From a bacterium 1XD42-54 (GTDB lineage Bacteria; Bacillota; Clostridia; Lachnospirales; Lachnospiraceae), in assembly GCA_003612585.1 (NCBI GenBank), contig RAZH01000001.1, positions 372,001 to 436,000 of the forward strand: 64,000 bases of DNA, written 5' to 3'. Numbering within the stretch: the first letter of the stretch is position 1; every line of letters starts with the position of its first letter. A program made the position numbers and the translations under genes. The notes below the pieces were generated by a model. The model was not told the origin of the DNA, searched no databases, and worked only from the letters and a program-made list of their open reading frames with translations. This document shows, in pieces, positions 1 to 8,635 of this stretch.

Positions 1-1272
1 CCTCGTCGGTTCATCCAGAATCAGAATTCTGCTGCCGTTTGCCAGCCACTTTCCAAGCGCAACCTTCTGCTGATTTCCGCCGCTCAGATCACGGACAGAC
101 TGCTCCTGCGAAGCAATTTTGATTCGTATCATATCTCTGTATTTTTCCGTAATCTGTGCTTCCTCTTTTTTATTTACAACCGTCAGTTTCGAAATCTTTT
201 TCAAAATGGGAAGTACGATGTTGTCCCTCACGGAAAGATCAACCAGAACTCCCTGGAGCTTCCGGTCTTCCGGGACAAGCCCGATCCCGGCCGCCACAGC
301 GTCTTTGGGCGAGGCAATGCGGACTTCCCTGCCATGTATCAGGACTCTCCCCCCGCTTTTCCGGTCAGCCCCGAAAATAGCCCGCACCAGCTCGGTACGA
401 GAAGAGCCCATCAGCCCTGCAATGCCGAGGATTTCCCCTTTTCTGACAGAGAAGGAAACATCGTGCACCCTGCTGTTTGTGATATGCTCTGCCTGCAGCA
501 CAATCTCACCGATTTTCCCGCTGCTCTCCAGAAACGTCTCCGAGAGCGTCCGTCCGACCATGTGGCGAATCAGCTCGTCACGCGTCAGATCTGCCGTCTC
601 CTTTGTCACGATCAGGCATCCGTCCCGCATCACGGACACACGGTCCGTTATTTCAAACACTTCGTTCATACGGTGTGAGATATAGACAATCGTAACTCCG
701 TTTTCCTTCAGATTTCGAATCAGGCGAAACAGAATTTCAATTTCGCCAACCGAAAGCGCCGCCGTCGGCTCGTCCATAATGATGACCCTGCTGTCCTGTG
801 CAATCGCCTTTGCAATCTCAACGAGCTGCTTCTGTGCCACAGTCAGCGTCTCAACGATTGCATCCGGCCTGATTTCAATCCCGAGCTTCTTTAAAAGCGC
901 CTCTGTTTTTTCATAAATCTCACGGTACTGTACCAGCAGGCCCTGCCTCTGCAAATCTTCCAGATAAATATTTTCTGCGACTGAGAGCGGAAGGATCAGA
1001 TTCAGTTCCTGATAAATGAGCTGGATTCCCTGTTCCTTAGCCTCCTTCGGCGTAATGCTGCTGTATTCTTTTCCGTCAATCACAAACGTACCGCTCTCCG
1101 GGTGCACGGCACCGGCAAACATCTTCACTAAGGTTGATTTTCCGGCGCCGTTTTCTCCCATAAGCGCATGCACTTCGCCTTTTTCAAAGTCCAGAGAAAC
1201 CTGATCGACCGCAAGAATTCCACCGTATATCTTGGTTAAACCGACAGCAGATAAAACAGTCGTTTTTTTCAT
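1..1272 (-). CDS. sugar ABC transporter ATP-binding protein (RbsA/MglA-like), C-terminus missing
   Basis: This is the ATPase of a ribose/galactose-type (CUT2) ABC importer. The visible 424 codons start at the ATG at 1272 (MKKTTVLSAVGLTKIYGG) and run off the window edge. The first ATPase domain has the Walker A GENGAGKSTL and Walker B VIIMDEPTAAL. The second starts near residue 260, carries the LSGGNQQKV signature, and the window ends inside its Walker B (ILILDEPTR). Two fused ATPase domains are typical of CUT2 ATPases of about 500 residues, so roughly 70-80 residues are missing. The binding-protein gene ends 14 bases upstream in the same direction. The permease is expected just outside the window. 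The substrate cannot be read from the sequence. Confidence 0.93.
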   Translation of the reverse strand, partial: MKKTTVLSAVGLTKIYGGILAVDQVSLDFEKGEVHALMGENGAGKSTLVKMFAGAVHPESGTFVIDGKEYSSITPKEAKEQGIQLIYQELNLILPLSVAENIYLEDLQRQGLLVQYREIYEKTEALLKKLGIEIRPDAIVETLTVAQKQLVEIAKAIAQDSRVIIMDEPTAALSVGEIEILFRLIRNLKENGVTIVYISHRMNEVFEITDRVSVMRDGCLIVTKETADLTRDELIRHMVGRTLSETFLESSGKIGEIVLQAEHITNSRVHDVSFSVRKGEILGIAGLMGSSRTELVRAIFGADRKSGGRVLIHGREVRIASPKDAVAAGIGLVPEDRKLQGVLVDLSVRDNIVLPILKKISKLTVVNKKEEAQITEKYRDMIRIKIASQEQSVRDLSGGNQQKVALGKWLANGSRILILDEPTR

Positions 1273-1286
1273 ACAGGATCCCTCTT

Positions 1287-2270
1287 CTATTCTTCTGCCT
1301 TGTAATAATCATCAATATTAGAAGTCGTAATTTTCTCCATTACAAAGTAATTATACTTTTCTCTTCCTTCTACCTCAATATCATTTACATAGTCCAGCAT
1401 ATACTCTGCCATATCCGTTCCGATCTTCTCGCTGTCAATAAAGACCGTTCCCTTATAAACGCTGCCCTTTGCGATCTGCTCCAGCGCTTCCGGTATCGCG
1501 TCAGCTCCAAAACATCCTGTCACTGCCGGATCCTTGCCTGCAGCCTTGAAGGTTTCTGCTCCTCCCATTGTGTACGAATCGCACACTCCAACCAGCACAT
1601 TCATATCCGGATACGTCTGCATCCAGTTTTCAGTCATATTCATCGCTTCACTCGTATTGGAGGGCTGCTCTGCGCGCACAACCTCTGCTTCCGGACATAC
1701 GTTGGTAAGCCCCTCCACAATTGCCTCTGTACGTGAAACGAAGTCCGGCGTATTGCGGTATTCAAAATTTCCGGCAATTGGCTTGATTCCTGCAGGGATC
1801 AGCACTTCGTTCGCCCACTCGCCTGCCATCTCACCGATCATGTAGCCAAGTCCGTACTGATCTGCCAGGAAGCAGTACTGGATCTTCGGAATCTGCTCGT
1901 AATCGCTGTCATACTCCACAATGACCATTCCCTTGTCAAGCGCTTCCTTCAGCGTGTCAACACCTGCCTCCAGATTCATATTGTTCTGAAGGATGATACC
2001 GTCACAGCCGCTGCTGACTGCATTCTCAATCATGCTCATCATCGTCTCAATATTGCTCTCATAATAAAGTGCCGTAAACTCTGCGCCCGCCTCCGTAAAC
2101 ACCTTTTCTGCTGCCTTGTTCAGCGTGATCGCACTTGTATTCGTGGAATTATACGTAATTGAAACAAAACGTTTTCCTTCGCCTCTTTTATCTTCCGTTT
2201 CCGCTGATACCACCATTCCGGATGCCATTGCTGCAACCATAGCCAGTGCTAAAATCTGTCTCTTTCTCAC
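1287..2270 (-). CDS. sugar ABC transporter substrate-binding protein (ribose-binding type)
   Basis: Extracellular binding protein of the adjacent CUT2 importer, 327 residues. It has a signal peptide with a basic N-terminus and hydrophobic ALAMVAAMASGMVVSA, and a likely cleavage after VSA. The mature part is a Peripla_BP_4-type fold (VSITYNSTNTSAITL, then GCDGIILQNN and VIVEYDSD). No lipobox cysteine is visible, although Gram-positive binding proteins are usually lipoproteins; either this one is released, or anchoring works differently. The start is GTG with GGGAGG eight bases upstream. A TATAAT -10 lies near 2325 but its -35 is weak. A sugar ligand is inferred from the family only. Confidence 0.9.
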   Translation of the reverse strand: MRKRQILALAMVAAMASGMVVSAETEDKRGEGKRFVSITYNSTNTSAITLNKAAEKVFTEAGAEFTALYYESNIETMMSMIENAVSSGCDGIILQNNMNLEAGVDTLKEALDKGMVIVEYDSDYEQIPKIQYCFLADQYGLGYMIGEMAGEWANEVLIPAGIKPIAGNFEYRNTPDFVSRTEAIVEGLTNVCPEAEVVRAEQPSNTSEAMNMTENWMQTYPDMNVLVGVCDSYTMGGAETFKAAGKDPAVTGCFGADAIPEALEQIAKGSVYKGTVFIDSEKIGTDMAEYMLDYVNDIEVEGREKYNYFVMEKITTSNIDDYYKAEE

Positions 2271-2549
2271 TTATTTATCCTCCCTTTCGTCAAAATATAT
2301 GTTTTTGCTCTGTCAACAATATCATTATACTGGCACTTTCGACAAAACCAAACATGGTGATTTATAGAAAATGTGTCTTATTTCAATATTGCTTCCTTGG
2401 GCACATGCATAATGTAAAATAACATCTCCAAATGATTTGCATTTCTGAAATAATAAAAAAGACAGGCAGGACAGCTCATATTTTGCTCTCCCACCTGTCT
2501 TTTCTTTATTTCCATTTACTCTTTTTTAAAAACCTTCTTCTGAAATCTA
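2271..2549. other. intergenic region between binding protein and SNF transporter
   Basis: It holds the transporter's terminator (2457-2503) and, towards 2300-2400, an AT-rich probable promoter region for the sugar importer. On the minus strand there is a TATAAT near 2325 without a good -35 box. No gene is seen here. Confidence 0.6.
2457..2503 (-). terminator. rho-independent terminator of the SNF transporter gene
   Basis: AAAAGACAGG (2457-2466) pairs perfectly with CCTGTCTTTT (2494-2503). On the minus strand the stem ends in a T-rich run. It lies 47 bases after the transporter stop codon. Confidence 0.85.
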
Positions 2550-4049
2550 TTACCGTTCCTCTCTTTTATCCCTTTTCCCGCCGAATGCAAACCATCCGAC
2601 CAAAGCAAGGAACGCCACAGCCACAAGCATCCAACCCACAAGCAGCATCGGATTATTTTCTGCTTTCGCGCGCGGCGCAAACATATCCCAGTAACCTTTC
2701 AGATATACAATGACCACAAGCACCGGAATCCCATATGTAATATAGCCGCGGACAAACGCCGGGAACTTCATACCGGTTCCTGCATTCGCTTCTTTGATGA
2801 AATGCTTCCAGCCCCAACCGTTTTTCTGTGTACAGAACATCAGATACACAAGGGAACCAAGCGGAAGCAGGTTGCTGGAAACGAGGAAATCCTCGAGATC
2901 CATGATTCCTGTCCCGGTGCCAAGCGGCTGAATTCCAGAAAGGACATTAAAGCCGAGCACTGCCGGCATTGACAGAAGAATAATCAACACAATATTGATC
3001 GCAACTGCCTTTTTCCTCGAAACGCCAAACAAATCCATTGCAAACGAAATGATATTCTCAAATACGGCAATGACCGTTGACAGAGCTGCAAACGACAGGA
3101 ACAGGAAGAACAGACTTCCCCAGATCCTTCCGCCTGCCATCTGATTAAAAATCTGCGGCAGTGTAATAAAAATGAGGGACGGCCCTGCATCCGGCTCCAC
3201 GCCAAACGAGAAACAAGCCGGAATAATAATCAGCCCTGCCATCAAGGCTACAAATGTATCAAGAATCCCGATGCTCATCGCCTCTCCTGTCAGAGAACGG
3301 TTTTTGTCCAGATAACTGCCGAAAATCGCCATTGCTCCGATTCCAAGGCTTAAGGTAAAGAATGCCTGGGACATCGCTCCAAACACAATATCACCGATTC
3401 CTATCTCTTTCATTTTCTGGAAATCCGGAACAAGATAGAACTTCACGCCTTCCATTGCTCCCGGCAGGCGCACAGAATGTACAGCCAGCACGATAATGAG
3501 CCCCAGAAGTGCAATCATCATCACCTTCGTAATCCGCTCCACACCCTTTTGCACACCAAGCGCACAGATACCGAACGAAATCACCACGGCAAGCACCATC
3601 CACAGCGTCAGCGTTCCCGGAGACGAAAGCATCTCATTGAATTTTGCTCCCGATGCCTGCGCATCCAAAATAGAACCGGAAAAATCTCCCCTGACGCAGC
3701 GGAAACAATAATACATCATCCATCCTGCCACCATGGTATAAAACATCATCAGCAGATAATTTCCTGCCATGCCGAACCAGCCGTAATGATGCCACTTTGT
3801 CCCCTTCGGCTCAAGTACGCGAAAAGAAGTAGCACAGCTCTTCTGGCTGCCTCTTCCGACCGAAAACTCACAGACCATAATCGGCCATCCCATCAGTACA
3901 AGAAAAGCCAGATAGATCAGAATGAACGCCGCTCCTCCGTACTTTCCTGTCATGTACGGAAACTTCCATACATTTCCAATTCCTACCGCGCAGCCGGCCG
4001 AAACTAAAATAAAACCAAGGCGGCTGCCAAATTTTTCTCTTTCCTTCAT
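2550..4049 (-). CDS. sodium-dependent transporter, SNF/NSS family
   Basis: LeuT/SNF-type Na+-coupled symporter, 499 residues. The family signature is near the N-terminus: SAGCAVGIGNVWKFPYMTG, which forms the unwound TM1 with Na+ and substrate contacts. About eleven or twelve hydrophobic segments follow. Known substrates of bacterial members are amino acids such as leucine, tryptophan and tyrosine; this one's substrate cannot be told. The gene is a single unit with its own promoter (4214-4242), a leader of about 160 bases with competing hairpins, and its own terminator, so dedicated regulation is likely. The start ATG has AGGAGAG upstream. Confidence 0.93.
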   Translation of the reverse strand: MKEREKFGSRLGFILVSAGCAVGIGNVWKFPYMTGKYGGAAFILIYLAFLVLMGWPIMVCEFSVGRGSQKSCATSFRVLEPKGTKWHHYGWFGMAGNYLLMMFYTMVAGWMMYYCFRCVRGDFSGSILDAQASGAKFNEMLSSPGTLTLWMVLAVVISFGICALGVQKGVERITKVMMIALLGLIIVLAVHSVRLPGAMEGVKFYLVPDFQKMKEIGIGDIVFGAMSQAFFTLSLGIGAMAIFGSYLDKNRSLTGEAMSIGILDTFVALMAGLIIIPACFSFGVEPDAGPSLIFITLPQIFNQMAGGRIWGSLFFLFLSFAALSTVIAVFENIISFAMDLFGVSRKKAVAINIVLIILLSMPAVLGFNVLSGIQPLGTGTGIMDLEDFLVSSNLLPLGSLVYLMFCTQKNGWGWKHFIKEANAGTGMKFPAFVRGYITYGIPVLVVIVYLKGYWDMFAPRAKAENNPMLLVGWMLVAVAFLALVGWFAFGGKRDKREER

Positions 4050-4123
4050 TTTTTCTCTCCTTGCAATTTACTGACCTTCCAGATAATTGTAAAACACCGA
4101 AGTAAACTGGTACCAAAAGCCAA

Positions 4124-4172
4124 ATAAACCCAGAGAAAAGTCACCCTCTATTTTGTGGCTTTTCCCCGGGTT
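4124..4172 (-). promoter_or_regulatory. leader with two mutually exclusive hairpins upstream of the SNF transporter
   Basis: On the minus strand AACCCGGGGAAAAG (4159-4172) pairs with CTTTTCTCTGGGTT (4127-4140), with two G-U pairs. The AAAAGCCA inside this region can instead pair with TGGCTTTT (about 4115-4122). Both pairings use the same AAAAG bases, so they exclude each other. The first stem is followed by only a weak T run. An attenuator or protein-binding switch is possible; no known riboswitch class was recognised. Confidence 0.5.
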
Positions 4173-4200
4173 CTGACTTTACAACAAATTCACAATTAAC

Positions 4201-4219
4201 TATACTGTTATTCAGTATA
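4201..4219 (-). promoter_or_regulatory. palindrome overlapping the -10 of the SNF transporter promoter
   Basis: TATACTG-TTATT-CAGTATA is a perfect 7-bp inverted repeat covering the -10 box and the likely transcription start. That position suits a repressor operator. The cognate regulator is not evident nearby. Confidence 0.45.
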
Positions 4220-4242
4220 ACTGATCGTCAAAGTTCTGTCAA
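4214..4242 (-). promoter_or_regulatory. sigma-70-type promoter of the SNF transporter
   Basis: On the minus strand TTGACA (4237-4242), a 17-base spacer and TATACT (4214-4219). Both boxes are close to consensus. Confidence 0.8.
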
Positions 4243-4276
4243 TTTCAGAAACCAGATTTTATCACATAAGAATTCT

Positions 4277-4894
4277 TTAGTCCTCCCACGGACGAATGCG
4301 ATAGCGCGCGCCTACCTCTTCACAGATTTTCCGGCACTCTTCCTCTTCCTGCTTCGTCAGCGTCGTATCAACAGTAGTCATCACAACCTCGGACACATAT
4401 TTTTTACATTCTTTTGCAAAAGAAAGCATCGCTTCAAATGACTGTTCTCCAAACTTCGGGCGCACCAGCTCATAATATTTTCCAGCATCCGGTGTGTTCA
4501 AACTGATCGACACAGTATCAATCAATCCCTCAAACAACGGCGCAATATTTTTCCCATTCACCAGATTCCCCAGACCATTCGTATTGATTCGTATCTTCTT
4601 TCCATATCGTTCTTTCACAAACCGTGCCGTTCCCAGCAATACCTCCAGCGCCTCTGTCGGCTCTCCGAATCCGCAAAATACCACTTCCCCATATTTTCCC
4701 ATATCAAATTTGTCAAATTCCGCCTTTACTTCCTCTACCGAAGGCGTATGCTCCAGCCAGAGCACCCCCGACTCTTCCATGGACTCTCTTGTCTGCCGCA
4801 AACAGAACGTACAGGCACACGGACACTTGTTTGTCAGATTTACATACAGATTCCCATGTACCTCATATAAAATCGTCATCGCTTTCTCTTTCAT
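4277..4894 (-). CDS. radical SAM protein, TatD-associated type (TIGR04038-like)
   Basis: Short radical SAM enzyme of 205 residues. The cluster motif is near the N-terminus in LTNKCPCACTFCLRQ: it satisfies CX3CX2C and has one extra cysteine inside. A GFGEPTE motif follows (GGE-like SAM contact), then IRINTNGL and SISLNTPDAGKYYE. The family often sits beside TatD-type nucleases, but no tatD gene is in this window. The function of the family is unknown to me. The start was set at Met 9 of the longest frame because AAGGAG lies upstream of it; the outer ATG (4918) has no ribosome binding site. Confidence 0.8.
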   Translation of the reverse strand: MKEKAMTILYEVHGNLYVNLTNKCPCACTFCLRQTRESMEESGVLWLEHTPSVEEVKAEFDKFDMGKYGEVVFCGFGEPTEALEVLLGTARFVKERYGKKIRINTNGLGNLVNGKNIAPLFEGLIDTVSISLNTPDAGKYYELVRPKFGEQSFEAMLSFAKECKKYVSEVVMTTVDTTLTKQEEEECRKICEEVGARYRIRPWED

Positions 4895-4965
4895 AACATC
4901 CATTCTCCTTTTTCTCATCCAATTTAATTATCTCAGAACGCGAACGGTCTTTCATAGACAGCTCC

Positions 4966-5802
4966 CTATCGCAGCGTATGGAGCACCTCTTCAAAGCATA
5001 CTCCGTCCGTCACCGGAATCCCCAGTTCTATTGATTTCTCAATACAACGTTTGATAAAACGTGACGCTTTTTTTACGGACTCCTGAAACTCCACGCCATT
5101 TACCGCGTCTGCCGCAACAATCGCCGCAAAAATATCGCCTGTTCCGGACCGCTGTGTTCCCACCTTATGCGTTCTTCGGATTTTTCCTTCTCTGCCTCTT
5201 TCATAACAGAAATTTGCAATAAAATCCCCCTGCACAATTCCCGTAATTACAACCTTCTCCGGCCCCATACTGCTCAGCTTTTCTGCCAGAGAAGCGATTT
5301 CCTTCATCCTCCATCGTTCCTCATGGTACGGCGTATCCGTCAAAATACATGCCTCCGTCAGATTTGGCGTGAGAATATCTGCATAAGAAACAAGCCGCTT
5401 CATCTCCTCGCACATTTCCGGCGTATACGTCGCATACGTCTTTCCATAATCCCCCATCACCGGATCTACAACAATCACATTGTCCTTTGTGCCAAATTCC
5501 TCAAGAAAACGAATTACAATCTGAATCTGTTCCCTGGAACCAAGAAATCCGGTGCTAATACCCGAAAACTGAAGCTCCAGCTTTTTCCATTCATCAATAT
5601 AAGCCTGCATTCGGTCTGTATAATCTTCAAAATAGAAGCTCGGAAAACCGGTGTGGTTTGAAAAAATCGAAGTCGGCACCGGACAGCACTGAATTTTCAT
5701 TGAAGAAATAACCGGCAGGGCAACTGCAATCGAGCAGCGCCCAAAGCCGGAAAAATCATTGATCACAGCTATCTTTTTCTGGTGATTATGATCCTGTTTC
5801 AT
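4966..5802 (-). CDS. pyridoxamine/pyridoxal kinase
   Basis: Ribokinase-fold kinase of 278 residues that phosphorylates B6 vitamers to feed pyridoxal 5'-phosphate. Features: INDFSGFGRCS at the N-terminus; the VDPVMGDYGK segment; the anion-hole/catalytic motif GTQRSGTGDIFAAI near residue 220, with the catalytic Asp in GTGD. It overlaps the upstream ECF S-component gene by four bases, which shows translational coupling and suggests that the pair takes up and traps a B6 vitamer. The E. coli counterparts PdxK and PdxY have similar length; I do not assign either symbol. Confidence 0.88.
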   Translation of the reverse strand: MKQDHNHQKKIAVINDFSGFGRCSIAVALPVISSMKIQCCPVPTSIFSNHTGFPSFYFEDYTDRMQAYIDEWKKLELQFSGISTGFLGSREQIQIVIRFLEEFGTKDNVIVVDPVMGDYGKTYATYTPEMCEEMKRLVSYADILTPNLTEACILTDTPYHEERWRMKEIASLAEKLSSMGPEKVVITGIVQGDFIANFCYERGREGKIRRTHKVGTQRSGTGDIFAAIVAADAVNGVEFQESVKKASRFIKRCIEKSIELGIPVTDGVCFEEVLHTLR

Positions 5803-6332
5803 CCTATCCTCCCCAAAAGTCTGATTACATGTGCCTTTTCCAGCACAAAACCAAGTGCATAAAAGGCCGCCAGTCCGATTACGCCTTCCAGCGTCAACCC
5901 CGGAACCTGCAAAAGCCCCGTATAAAAGCTTCCATTCAAAACAGCTCCCGCTGCCGTGTATCCAAATACCATCACAGCAACACCCGCCACGCCTGCAAGA
6001 AGCGTTCGCGGCGAAGCCATATGCAGCTTCTTTTCACTTCCCCATGCAAGAAGGCCAATCACCAGGCCCATCACACTTTTAATCAACAGAGTAGGCAGTA
6101 CCCACTGGGTATAGCCAGTCAGTAAATCTGCCATCGCTGAACCAATGCCGCCCGCCAGAAGACCTGTTCCCGGACCAAACATTGCCGCAGTCAGAAGAAT
6201 ACACGTATTACCAAGATGCATGTACCCAAGAGGGATCGGAATCTGAATCACCATTGTACTGATGCACACAAGCGCAATGGAAAGCGCGTTAATTGTGACA
6301 TATTTTGCTGCATGTTCTTTCATCTTATTCAT
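5799..6332 (-). CDS. ECF transporter S component, probably for vitamin B6
   Basis: Integral membrane substrate-binding subunit of an energy-coupling factor transporter, about 177 residues with five or six hydrophobic segments. Typical S-component features are the first helix followed by IQIPIPLGYMHLGNT and the MADLLTGY segment. The shared ATPase and T subunits are not in the window. Coupling to the kinase gene argues for a pyridoxine/pyridoxamine-type substrate, by inference only. The longest frame starts at 6371, but AAGGGG is correctly placed only for the ATG at 6332. Confidence 0.82.
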   Translation of the reverse strand: MNKMKEHAAKYVTINALSIALVCISTMVIQIPIPLGYMHLGNTCILLTAAMFGPGTGLLAGGIGSAMADLLTGYTQWVLPTLLIKSVMGLVIGLLAWGSEKKLHMASPRTLLAGVAGVAVMVFGYTAAGAVLNGSFYTGLLQVPGLTLEGVIGLAAFYALGFVLEKAHVIRLLGRIG

Positions 6333-6416
6333 TTTCATCGCCCCTTCGCCGCCGGTTCTCCCCACCTCCATTCAGATATCGCGTCAGTGGAAAATCCTGC
6401 ATTTTTTATTTCTACC

Positions 6417-6482
6417 ATCATATCGAAGGATTGGCACTTTTAAAATAACCAGTTTTTGTTTTTTTAATAAGTCCAGTTTTTT
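6417..6482 (-). promoter_or_regulatory. repeat-containing promoter region of the vitamin B6 pair (candidate PdxR/MocR site)
   Basis: On the minus strand there is a TATGAT -10 (6417-6422) without a good -35 box. Upstream lie two direct copies of AAAAACTGG (start to start 24 bases), each followed by an AT-rich stretch, then AAAAGTGCC. A weak -35 with upstream direct repeats is usual for MocR-type activators such as PdxR, whose described sites contain AAAGTGG-like cores. No mocR gene is in the window. Confidence 0.45.
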
Positions 6483-6502
6483 AATACGAAATTCCAGGAC
6501 AT

Positions 6503-6560
6503 AAAAAAGCGGTCGCGCCATTTCTGTTTTCAAAAGTTCTGAAATGCGCGACAGCCTTTT
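6503..6560 (-). terminator. terminator of the Big_2 protein gene
   Basis: On the minus strand GTCGCGCATTTC pairs with GAAATGGCGCGAC (one bulge) and is followed by GCTTTTTTATG. It ends transcription just after the stop codon at 6572. Confidence 0.85.
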
Positions 6561-6571
6561 ATTTTTTATCG

Positions 6572-7621
6572 TCAGATTGAAAATGATGTAAACCCAAGAT
6601 CTTTCATACTAATGCCGACCTTCGTCCGCAGTAGATACCCCTCCCAGCCGACAAATGCCATCTGTAAAGACGCATTGGACAGCTGATTCACTTGTGCGGA
6701 AGAAATACCTCCACTCGTATCTTTAATCGTAAACGCTACATTAGATTTTCCATTATATTTCGCCGGTACAATTTGAGCTTCTGACATGAATGCTCCCAGC
6801 CCATCACCGATTACGACAAGGCAATTCGGTCTTACATACTGTAAATCTGCGGCATTTACATACATGGAGATCGCAAAGTCACCGTAATAATATTCTGTAC
6901 TCATAATAAAATGATACTGCTTCTTTTTCGAATCATATTCGATTCCCCATGTAATATCCATACCTTCTACATAATCAGAAGCGCTGATAAATTTATTTCC
7001 ATTTGCATTCAGACTGCCATACTTTGTGATATACTGGTTCAGCTTCTGATACCCGCTTGCAAACGCCGGCTTCTTCACTACCGTAACTTTACAGGTATAT
7101 TTCTTTCCGCCCACCTTTGCCGTGATCGTAGCTGTTCCCGCTTTTTTCGCAGTTACTTTTCCCTTAGCATTTACGGAAGCAACACTGCTTTTGCTTGATG
7201 ACCACTTTACACTTTTCTTTGTCCCCGTCATTTTCAGCGTATAAGTGTCTTTCACCGTAAGTTTCAGCGTCTTTTTTGAGATTGCCGGTGTCGTGACTGT
7301 AATCTTACATCTATATTTCTTTCCGTCTACTTTTGCGGTAATCGTAGCTGTTCCGGCCTTTTTTGCCGTCACCTTACCTTTTGAATTTACGGTCGCAATC
7401 TTACTGCTTGAAGTACTCCACTGCACTTTTTTCTTTGTCCCGGATATCTTCAGCTGAAGTGTGCTGCCCTTTTCCAGACTTGCCTTTGTCTTACTGATCT
7501 TGACCTTTGATGCAGCCTGCACCGTTGACACCAGATTCAGCTGCGGAATATCAATCGAAACCGTGGCTGCCAGGCAAAAAACAAGAAAAAGGCATGCTGC
7601 AAATTTTTTTGTGCTTTTCAT
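6572..7621 (-). CDS. secreted protein with two bacterial Ig-like (Big_2) domains
   Basis: Exported protein of 349 residues. The signal peptide is MKSTKKFAACLFLVFCLAAT with a hydrophobic core, probably cleaved after VQAAS or nearby. Two Big_2 repeats follow (about residues 38-110 and 112-185), each ending in the same block, VTAKKAGTATITAK, a nearly exact internal duplication. The C-terminal 160 residues have no recognised domain. A surface or matrix role is likely, but no enzyme motif is seen. The start was chosen at 7621, where a GGAG lies three bases upstream and the signal peptide begins directly. It is a single-gene unit with its own promoter and terminator. Confidence 0.85.
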   Translation of the reverse strand: MKSTKKFAACLFLVFCLAATVSIDIPQLNLVSTVQAASKVKISKTKASLEKGSTLQLKISGTKKKVQWSTSSSKIATVNSKGKVTAKKAGTATITAKVDGKKYRCKITVTTPAISKKTLKLTVKDTYTLKMTGTKKSVKWSSSKSSVASVNAKGKVTAKKAGTATITAKVGGKKYTCKVTVVKKPAFASGYQKLNQYITKYGSLNANGNKFISASDYVEGMDITWGIEYDSKKKQYHFIMSTEYYYGDFAISMYVNAADLQYVRPNCLVVIGDGLGAFMSEAQIVPAKYNGKSNVAFTIKDTSGGISSAQVNQLSNASLQMAFVGWEGYLLRTKVGISMKDLGFTSFSI

Positions 7622-7690
7622 AAACTCCATTCCTCCCTTAAAAAAATAGTTCCGCCAGGGCACTTCGTTCAGATAACCCTGTATGTTTTA

Positions 7691-7718
7691 TTGTACCATA
7701 TCTTTCCTGAAAGTAAAT
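7691..7718 (-). promoter_or_regulatory. promoter of the Big_2 protein gene
   Basis: Minus strand TTTACT (7713-7718), 16-base spacer, TACAAT (7691-7696). Confidence 0.65.
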
Positions 7719-7785
7719 GCGTTTTTCTCCTTTTTGCACAATTAATGCAGCAGACCCAGTTCTTCTGATTTCCTTCTATTTGTAT

Positions 7786-8616
7786 TTATCCCTTGACACC
7801 GGACAGTGCAATTCCTTCAATAAATTGCTTTTGGGCCAGCAAAAATGCCAGCATTACGGGCAACACAGAAAGCACTGCTCCTGCCATCAGCAAATTATAC
7901 TGCACACCGTACAGGCTCTGGAAAGAGGCCAGACCAATCGGCAGCGTTTTGAGTTTCGCTGACTGAAGTGTAATGAGCGGCCACAGGAAGTCATTCCAGG
8001 AGCCCATAAAGCTGAATACAAACAGAGTGGACACAATTGCCTTGGTCAGCGGCATATATACACGGATAAAAATCTGCGGCTGGCTTGCACCGTCTATGAT
8101 TGCTGCTTCCTTTAACTGTCCCGGCAGCGTCATATAGAACTGCCGCATTAAAAACACCCCAAACGCGTTTCCAAATATAAACGGAAGAATCACAGATACA
8201 TGTTTATCCACCCAACCCAGTTCCCGCATAATGACATAGCGCGGGATCAGCAAAATCATACCCGGAACCATCATCGTAGACAGATAAATTTTAAACAGCA
8301 GTTCCCTGCCTCTGAAATCCAGTTTCGCGAACGCATATCCGGCCAGCGAGCAAAAGAAAACCTGCCCTACCGTCGTCACGAGCGCAATATAGATGGAATT
8401 TCCAAACATCCGGAAAATATTAATTTTTTTAATTACATCTGTATAATTCTTGAAAATCGGCTTTTCCGGAAAAAAAGTCGGCGGCCATGTCAGAATTTCA
8501 TTCGGGGCTTTCAGAGACGTAATCACGGTCCAGAAAAACGGCATAATAAAAATAAATGCCAAAATACACATGCCCACAAATTCCGCAATCTTAACCGCAT
8601 TTAATTTTTTCTTCAT
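7786..8616 (-). CDS. carbohydrate ABC transporter permease (MalG/CUT1 type)
   Basis: Second permease subunit of the sugar importer, 276 residues with six membrane segments. The EAA loop that docks the ATPase is seen as EAAIIDGASQPQIFIRVYMP, near residue 175. The C-terminus SGVKG is usual for MalG-like proteins. The start at 8616 has GGGGAGG upstream (ten-base spacing) and leaves 19 bases to the upstream permease; the outer ATG at 8664 has none. No ATPase gene is present in this operon, so a shared MsmK-type ATPase encoded elsewhere is expected. Confidence 0.93.
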   Translation of the reverse strand: MKKKLNAVKIAEFVGMCILAFIFIMPFFWTVITSLKAPNEILTWPPTFFPEKPIFKNYTDVIKKINIFRMFGNSIYIALVTTVGQVFFCSLAGYAFAKLDFRGRELLFKIYLSTMMVPGMILLIPRYVIMRELGWVDKHVSVILPFIFGNAFGVFLMRQFYMTLPGQLKEAAIIDGASQPQIFIRVYMPLTKAIVSTLFVFSFMGSWNDFLWPLITLQSAKLKTLPIGLASFQSLYGVQYNLLMAGAVLSVLPVMLAFLLAQKQFIEGIALSGVKG

Positions 8617-8635
8617 CACCTTCACCTCCCCGGGT

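Noticed and set aside
119-685. A 188-codon plus-strand frame at the left edge
   Set aside because: Antisense to the ABC transporter ATPase, whose two ATPase domains read clearly on the minus strand.
4050-4213. T-box or known amino-acid riboswitch in the SNF transporter leader
   Set aside because: No T-box consensus, no glycine- or lysine-riboswitch core recognised; only simple competing hairpins.
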